A stretch of DNA of 64,000 nucleotides, taken from Candidatus Accumulibacter similis (GTDB lineage Bacteria > Pseudomonadota > Gammaproteobacteria > Burkholderiales > Rhodocyclaceae). The position numbers and the translations under genes were made by a program. Position 1 is the stretch's first letter. Each line of letters starts with the position of its first letter. The notes beneath the pieces were generated by a model. That model had not been told where the DNA came from. It was given only the letters and a program-made list of their open reading frames with translations, and did not search any database. Positions 59,249 to 64,000 of this stretch are shown here, piece by piece. Where the stretch lies: positions 2,414,415 to 2,478,414 of the forward strand of contig CP054595.1 in the NCBI GenBank assembly GCA_013347225.1, written 5' to 3'.

Positions 59249-60148
59249 TCAGTAGACTTCGGGAACGTACTTCAGCGGCAGTCCGGGGTCCTCGTAGTCG
59301 CCCGGCTTCTGCCGCTTGGGAAGGCTGATCTTCGGCTGCTTGACGGTCTCGTAGGGAATGCTGCCCAGGAGGTGCTTGATGATGTTGAGGCGAACGCGCT
59401 TCTTGTCGTCGGAACGCGCGACGAACCAGGGTGCCCAGTCGGTGTCGGTGGCCCTGAACATGTCGTCGCGGGCACGCGAGTAGTCGTACCAGCGACTGTA
59501 CGACTTGAGATCCATCGGCGACAGCTTCCACTGCTTGCGCGGGTCGGTGATGCGGGCCTCGAGGCGGCGGGTCTGCTCGTCCATGTCGACTTCGAGCCAG
59601 TACTTGCGGAGGATGATCTGGTTGCCATCGACCATCAGCTTCTCGAACAGCGGTGCCAGACGCAGGAATCCCTGCACCTGCTCGTCGCTGGCGAAACCCA
59701 TCACCCGTTCGACGCCGGCGCGGTTGTACCAGCTGCGGTCGAAGATCACCACTTCGCCCGCTGCCGGCAGGTGTGGCAGGTAACGCTGCACGTACATCTG
59801 CGTCTTCTCGCGCTCGGTCGGCGCCGGCAAGGCGACGACGCGGAAGACGCGCGGGCTGACGCGGCCGGTGATCGCCTTGATCGTACCGCCCTTGCCGGCG
59901 CCGTCACGACCTTCGAAGACGATCACCACCTTGAGTCCCTTTTCGATCACCCAGCTCTGCAGATGCGCGAGTTCAGCCTCGAGCTTCTCGAGCTCCTTGT
60001 AGTATTCCTTCGACGACATCTTGCGCGGCGGCTGCTCCGCTGCTTCCCCTGCCGCCGCTGCCGCCGCTGCCGCCGCTGCCGTCTGAACGCTGCTGCTGCC
60101 GGCCTTCCCGACCTTTTCCTTCTTCGCCGACTTGCCCTTCTTGCCCAT
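59249..60148 (-). CDS. ppk2: Polyphosphate kinase 2, class I
   Basis: A 299-residue P-loop kinase that makes NTP from polyphosphate and NDP (class I). Seen: Walker A GRDGAGKGGTIKAI (about 80-93), Walker B DRSWYNRAGVERVMGF and lid-region KQWKLSPMDLKSYSRW, the PPK2 signatures. The N-terminal 45 residues are Lys-rich with a run of ten Ala (24-33) coded by a 9-base repeat (GCAGCGGCG, three times), probably a flexible tail. ATG 60148 follows GAGGAGAG; the frame is open to 60184. It stands between the Rap1a-like gene and oprM. It fits a polyphosphate-storing bacterium. Confidence 0.95.
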   Translation of the reverse strand: MGKKGKSAKKEKVGKAGSSSVQTAAAAAAAAAAGEAAEQPPRKMSSKEYYKELEKLEAELAHLQSWVIEKGLKVVIVFEGRDGAGKGGTIKAITGRVSPRVFRVVALPAPTEREKTQMYVQRYLPHLPAAGEVVIFDRSWYNRAGVERVMGFASDEQVQGFLRLAPLFEKLMVDGNQIILRKYWLEVDMDEQTRRLEARITDPRKQWKLSPMDLKSYSRWYDYSRARDDMFRATDTDWAPWFVARSDDKKRVRLNIIKHLLGSIPYETVKQPKISLPKRQKPGDYEDPGLPLKYVPEVY

Positions 60149-60286
60149 GCTTCTCTCCTCTGAGGCTACATCCTGGCGCTGCAATACGGGGCAGCGCCGG
60201 CCCGGTATCAGTCCGGGGCAGGCAATCCGGCGCCGCTCGTGGCGGGCCGGGCAGGGGACTCGGTCACCGCCCGGAATCTGCCGCGC

Positions 60287-61723
60287 TCATCGTTCCTTCG
60301 CCGCTGCGGCATCGTTCGCCGTTCTGGCAAGCTGGTCCGCTTCATTCACCCAGCCGCCGCCCATGGCCAGGTAGAGATTGATCATCGCCTGGAATTCCGC
60401 CTGCTGCGTCTGTGTATATTGTAGTTGAACATTGAACAGACTGCGCTCGGCGTCGAGCACCTCGATGTAGCTCGTGTAGCCGTTGTCGTAGCGCAGGTGG
60501 GCGGTGGCGGCGTACTGTCGCAGCGCTTCAACCTGACGCCGCTGCGCGTGCAACTGTTCGCGCGTGCGGTCCTGGTTGATGAGCGCATCGTTGACCTCGC
60601 GGAAGGCCTCCTGAATCGCTTTCTGGTAGGCGAACAGCGCTTGCTGCTGCGCCGCCTCGGCAGACTGCAACTGCCCTGCCAGCGCGCCGGCGGTGAAGAT
60701 CGGCATGCTGATCGGCAGGCCGTAGTTCCACACCTTGTTCTCGCCCTGGAAGAGGTTGCCCAGGCTGGTGCTCGAGTAGCCGAAGAGGCCGGTGAGCGAG
60801 ATCGTCGGAAAGTACGCCGCCTTGGCGGCGCCGATCAGGGCATTGGCGGCGATCAAATCCTGTTCGGCGCGGCGCAGGTCGGGTCGCCGCTCGAGGAGTT
60901 CGGACGGCAGTCCGGCCGGGATGGCCGGCAGTGTGAGCTGATCGATGCTCTTCCCGCGCGGGATCGCCCCGGGGTTGCGTCCGAGCAGGACGCTGAGCCC
61001 GTTCTCCTGCTGCGCGATGGCTTTCTCGAGCGGTGGAATCGTCGCCAGCGCTTCCTCGTACTGCGACCGGTTCTGGCTCAGTTCGAGCACCGAGATGAGG
61101 CCGCCTGCGAAGCGCAGCTTGAAGAGTTCGTACGACTCGCCGCGGCTCTTGGCGGTTGCGCGGGCGATCTCGAGTTGCCGGTCGAGGTCGCGCAGGTTGA
61201 CGTAGGCACCGGCGACGCTGCCGACCAGCGACAGGATGACGCCGCGCCGGCCTTCCTCGCTCGCCAGCAGCTGCGCGCGCGCGGCTTCGGTCTGGCGCCG
61301 GATGCGGCCCCAGATGTCGATCTCCCAACTGGCGTTGAGCACGACGTTGTAGGTGCTGAACGTATTGTCCTGCCCGGCGCCGAGTACCACCGCTCCGACA
61401 TCCCGCTGCCGGCGCGCGTCGGCGCTGGCGCCAAGCTGCGGGAAGAGGCCGGAACGAACGAAGCCGTAGTTGCCGGCGAACTGCTCGACGCGGGCGCTGG
61501 CGATCATCAGGTCCCTGTTCTCGCGCAGTGCCGTCGCCACCAGGTCGTTGAGCACCGGATCGGCGAATTGTTCCCACCAGGCGGTGTTGGCGAGGGCGCG
61601 CGCGTCCTGGTCGCTGAGGCGCCAGCCGGCCGGTGCGTCGAGCGGCGGGCGGACGTAATCGGGGCCGACCATGCAGCCGCTGGCGAGCAGTGCCAGCAGG
61701 GCGACGAACAGTGGCTTACCCAT
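60287..61723 (-). CDS. RND efflux outer-membrane lipoprotein (OprM/NodT family)
   Basis: A 478-residue outer-membrane channel. Seen: a signal peptide with lipobox ASGC (LLALLASGCMVGPDYVRPP), the two OEP repeats with WWEQFADPVLNDLVATAL and GRIRRQTEAARAQLLASE, and the periplasmic helical segments RRPDLRRAEQDLIAANALIGAAKAAYFP and GYTSYIEVLDAERSLFNVQ, which form the alpha-barrel. It is the exit duct of the RND pump just upstream; the start (61723) overlaps the pump's stop (61716) by 8 bases. A MexAB-OprM-like efflux system is likely; the membrane fusion protein should lie beyond the window. Confidence 0.93.
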   Translation of the reverse strand: MGKPLFVALLALLASGCMVGPDYVRPPLDAPAGWRLSDQDARALANTAWWEQFADPVLNDLVATALRENRDLMIASARVEQFAGNYGFVRSGLFPQLGASADARRQRDVGAVVLGAGQDNTFSTYNVVLNASWEIDIWGRIRRQTEAARAQLLASEEGRRGVILSLVGSVAGAYVNLRDLDRQLEIARATAKSRGESYELFKLRFAGGLISVLELSQNRSQYEEALATIPPLEKAIAQQENGLSVLLGRNPGAIPRGKSIDQLTLPAIPAGLPSELLERRPDLRRAEQDLIAANALIGAAKAAYFPTISLTGLFGYSSTSLGNLFQGENKVWNYGLPISMPIFTAGALAGQLQSAEAAQQQALFAYQKAIQEAFREVNDALINQDRTREQLHAQRRQVEALRQYAATAHLRYDNGYTSYIEVLDAERSLFNVQLQYTQTQQAEFQAMINLYLAMGGGWVNEADQLARTANDAAAAKER

Positions 61724-64000
61724 GGCGCTCCTCCTCCTTGTCGCTCGCGGTCGCCGGTGCGCTGGTGGCCGTTCCGGCGTCGTGCGCGACGCCGGTGTCG
61801 CCCTTGTGCGATATCCTCTCGACGACGTAGAAAGTCACCGGAATCAGGAAGATGGCGATGCCGGTCGCCGCCAGCATGCCGCCGATGACGGCGCTGCCCA
61901 TCACCTGTCGTGAGAGGGCGCCGGCACCGCTGGCGATTGCCAGCGGCACGCAACCGAGGATGAAGGCGAAGGAGGTCATCAGGATCGGCCGCAGGCGGAG
62001 CTGGGCGCCCTTGAGCGTTGCTTCGACGAGCGACAGTTCGCCCTTTTCATACTCCATCTTGGCGAACTCGACGATCAGGATCGCATTCTTTGCCGCCAGG
62101 CCGATCAGCATCACCAAGCCGATCTGCGCGTAGACGTTGAGTTCCTGGCCGCGCCACAGCAGCGCGATGAACGCCCCGGCGACGGCGATCGGGGTGCCGA
62201 GCAGCACCGAGAACGGCAGCGACCAGCTCTCGTACTGGGCGGCGAGGATGAGGAAGACGCAGAGCAGCGAAAAGGCGAAGATGGCGACCGGCGAAACGCC
62301 CTGCTGTGCCTTCTGTTCCTGATACGACATGCCCATGTAGTCGAAGCCCATCTCGGTCGGCATCGTTTCGGCGAAGACTTCCTCGAGGGCCCGCATGACC
62401 TGCGCCGAACTGTAGCCGGGCGCTGCCGAGGCGTTGATCTGCGCGCTGCGGTACAGGTTGTAGCGCATCGTGAACTCCGGCCCGGAAATGTTGCGCACCG
62501 ACGTCAGCGCCGACAGCGGCACCGCCTCGCCCTTGTTGTTGCGCACGTAGAACTGGCCGACGTTTTCGATGTCGGTTCGGTAGTCGCCCTCGGCCTGAAC
62601 GTAGACCTGCCACTGGCGGCCGAAGCGGTTGAAGTAGTTGATGAAGCCGCTGCCGAGGAAACTCTGCAACGTCTTGTAGACGTCGCTGAGGCTGACGCCC
62701 TGCTTGAGCACCTTGTCCTGGTCCACGTCGATGAACAGCTGCGGCACCGTCGGCCGGAAGGTAGTGGAAACGCTGGCCAGTTCCGGGCGCTTCTTTGCCG
62801 CCTCGACGAACCGGTTGGTGTTTTCGGCGAGGAAGGCAATGTCCTTGCCGGCACGGTCCTCGAGAATGAAGGTCGCCCCACCCGATGTACCGACTCCCTG
62901 GATTGCGGGCGGAGGGAAGGCGAAGGCGATGGCACCGGAGATCCCGGAGAGCTTCCTCGTCAATTCGGCCTTGATCGCCTCGTACTGTTCGTCGGGTTTC
63001 TTGCGCGCCGACCATTCATCGAGGGTGATGAAGAAGAAGGCGCTGTAGGTGTTCGTGACCTGGCTCAGCATGCTGTAGCCGACGACGGTGGTCACGTACT
63101 TCACTCCCGGCGTGGACATGATCAGTTCCTCGGCCTGGGCCGCGATTTCCGACGTCCGTTGCAGCGACGAGGCATCGGGGAGCTGGACGCCGGCGAAGAC
63201 GTAACCCTGATCCTCGTCCGGAAGGAAGCCGGCCGGCAGGATCTTGCCGAAGAAGCCTGCTCCCCCGGCGACGGCGGCCAGAAAGATGAGGCTGATCAGG
63301 CTGCGGCGGATGGCGATGCGACAGATACCGACGTAGCCGTCGGTAACGCGGCCGAAGACCCGGTTGAAGCCGTCGTAGAACCTCTGCAGCGGGCCGCTGC
63401 CCTTGACCTTGGGCCTGAGCAGCATCGCGCAGAGAGCCGGGCTGAGCGTCAGCGCGTTGAACGCCGAGATGATCACCGAGATGGCGATCGTCACCGCGAA
63501 CTGCTGGTAGAGCTGGCCGGTGATCCCAGGGATGAAGGCGGTCGGCACGAAGACGGCGGCGAGGATGACGGCGATGGCGATTACCGGTCCCGTGACCTCC
63601 TCCATTGCCCGGATGGTTGCATCCTTCGGCGTCATGCCGTGCTCGATGTGGTGCTCGACGGCTTCGACGACGACGATGGCGTCGTCGACCACCAGACCGA
63701 TCGCCAGCACCAAGCCGAACAGCGACAACGTGTTGATCGAGAAACCGAACAGCGGGAAGAGCATGAAGGTTCCGACGAGCGACACCGGCACCGCCAGCAG
63801 CGGGATCAGCGTTGCCCGCCAGCCCTGCAGGAAGAGGAAGACGACGATCATCACCAGCACCAGAGCCTCGAGCAGGGTGTGCTGGATCTCCTTGATGCCC
63901 TCGGTGACCGACAGCGTCGTGTCGAGGGAAACGACATAGTCGAGGTCGGGTGGGAAGCTCTGCTTGATCTTCTCCATCAGCTTCTTGGCGCCATCGGCTG
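61716..64000 (-). CDS. RND efflux transporter, HAE1 family, 5' part missing
   Basis: The C-terminal 761 residues of an AcrB/MexB-like inner-membrane pump; the gene starts beyond the window end (the ATG at 63977 is internal, as ADGAKKL precedes it in frame). Seen: VSLVGTFMLFPLFGFSINTLS, GLVLAIGLVVDDAIVVVE with the proton-relay Asp pair, LTSVRNISGPE-type pore-domain strands, FGEVFAETMPTEMGFDYMG-like loop, and GLAAKNAILIVEFAK with the relay Lys. The C-terminal SHKGDTGV and an acidic tail close it. It exports drugs or bile-like compounds by proton antiport together with oprM (8-bp overlap). It is truncated only by the window edge. Confidence 0.95.
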   Translation of the reverse strand, partial: ADGAKKLMEKIKQSFPPDLDYVVSLDTTLSVTEGIKEIQHTLLEALVLVMIVVFLFLQGWRATLIPLLAVPVSLVGTFMLFPLFGFSINTLSLFGLVLAIGLVVDDAIVVVEAVEHHIEHGMTPKDATIRAMEEVTGPVIAIAVILAAVFVPTAFIPGITGQLYQQFAVTIAISVIISAFNALTLSPALCAMLLRPKVKGSGPLQRFYDGFNRVFGRVTDGYVGICRIAIRRSLISLIFLAAVAGGAGFFGKILPAGFLPDEDQGYVFAGVQLPDASSLQRTSEIAAQAEELIMSTPGVKYVTTVVGYSMLSQVTNTYSAFFFITLDEWSARKKPDEQYEAIKAELTRKLSGISGAIAFAFPPPAIQGVGTSGGATFILEDRAGKDIAFLAENTNRFVEAAKKRPELASVSTTFRPTVPQLFIDVDQDKVLKQGVSLSDVYKTLQSFLGSGFINYFNRFGRQWQVYVQAEGDYRTDIENVGQFYVRNNKGEAVPLSALTSVRNISGPEFTMRYNLYRSAQINASAAPGYSSAQVMRALEEVFAETMPTEMGFDYMGMSYQEQKAQQGVSPVAIFAFSLLCVFLILAAQYESWSLPFSVLLGTPIAVAGAFIALLWRGQELNVYAQIGLVMLIGLAAKNAILIVEFAKMEYEKGELSLVEATLKGAQLRLRPILMTSFAFILGCVPLAIASGAGALSRQVMGSAVIGGMLAATGIAIFLIPVTFYVVERISHKGDTGVAHDAGTATSAPATASDKEEERHG

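Noticed and set aside
63977..64000. ATG 63977 as start of the RND pump
   Set aside because: The frame continues upstream with ADGAKKL, and the conserved N-terminal helix of HAE1 pumps is missing; the gene must start beyond the window.

Overview
The window is GC-rich, densely coded bacterial chromosome. Gene content suggests a betaproteobacterium, probably Rhodocyclales and possibly an Accumulibacter-like polyphosphate/PHA accumulator. The reasons are a class I PPK2, a PhaC-like synthase and a PHB-depolymerase-type esterase in one window, the lolA-ftsK-Crp/Fnr-trxB block, and nadE-glnB. This is inference from gene content and layout; no marker comparison was possible. All family names come from reading motifs.

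Layout. 1-2589: acyl-CoA metabolism (SCP2-type thiolase end, SDR, acyl-CoA dehydrogenase). 2790-17450: an accessory island of conflict genes, holding a broken AbiE type IV toxin-antitoxin pair, NACHT-FGE protein 1, YefM/YoeB, a truncated TIR-like gene, HipA with a DUF262 partner, a GNAT, a secreted protein, and a TIR-like/NACHT-FGE 2 operon. 17558-23427: amidohydrolase, methyltransferase, PyrR-like phosphoribosyltransferase, the pncA-pncB NAD salvage pair and fabI. 23619-30329: a five-domain peptide ABC transporter. 30398-44146: core envelope, division and regulation genes (mltD, tRNA-Asp, cyclase-FHA, dksA, tRNA-Val, lolA, ftsK, a Crp/Fnr regulator, trxB, an Smr protein, nadE-glnB, ppa, a hydrolase). 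44242-53196: two GSTs and a PHA/acyl-CoA block. 53380-64000: DUF2461, rtcB, a deleted sulP, DUF2252, small exported proteins, ppk2 and an RND efflux pair running off the end.

The main discovery is in the island. The two NACHT proteins end in a formylglycine-generating-enzyme/C-type-lectin (FGE/CLec) fold. Their last 39 aligned codons differ almost only at codon positions 1 and 2: 17 changes there against 3 at position 3. The flanking DNA, including 54 bases past the stop and a perfect 8-bp-stem hairpin, is nearly identical. This is the pattern left by adenine mutagenesis from a diversity-generating retroelement (DGR). No reverse transcriptase or template repeat is in the window, so the element would act in trans from elsewhere. 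NACHT 2 is co-transcribed with a TIR-like protein, and both carry a short glycine-rich module also found in NACHT 1. I read this as a sensor with a hypervariable ligand-binding tip (NACHT-FGE) controlling a TIR-type effector. A second, truncated TIR-like copy keeps the same promoter and leader.

Around this, several toxin genes look damaged or re-partnered. The AbiEii toxin has lost its nucleotidyltransferase core while its antitoxin is intact, HipA has no HipB, and YefM/YoeB sits on the cut end of the TIR-like gene. Elsewhere a SulP permease has lost an internal segment, and a PHB-depolymerase-type esterase is fused to unrecognised domains.
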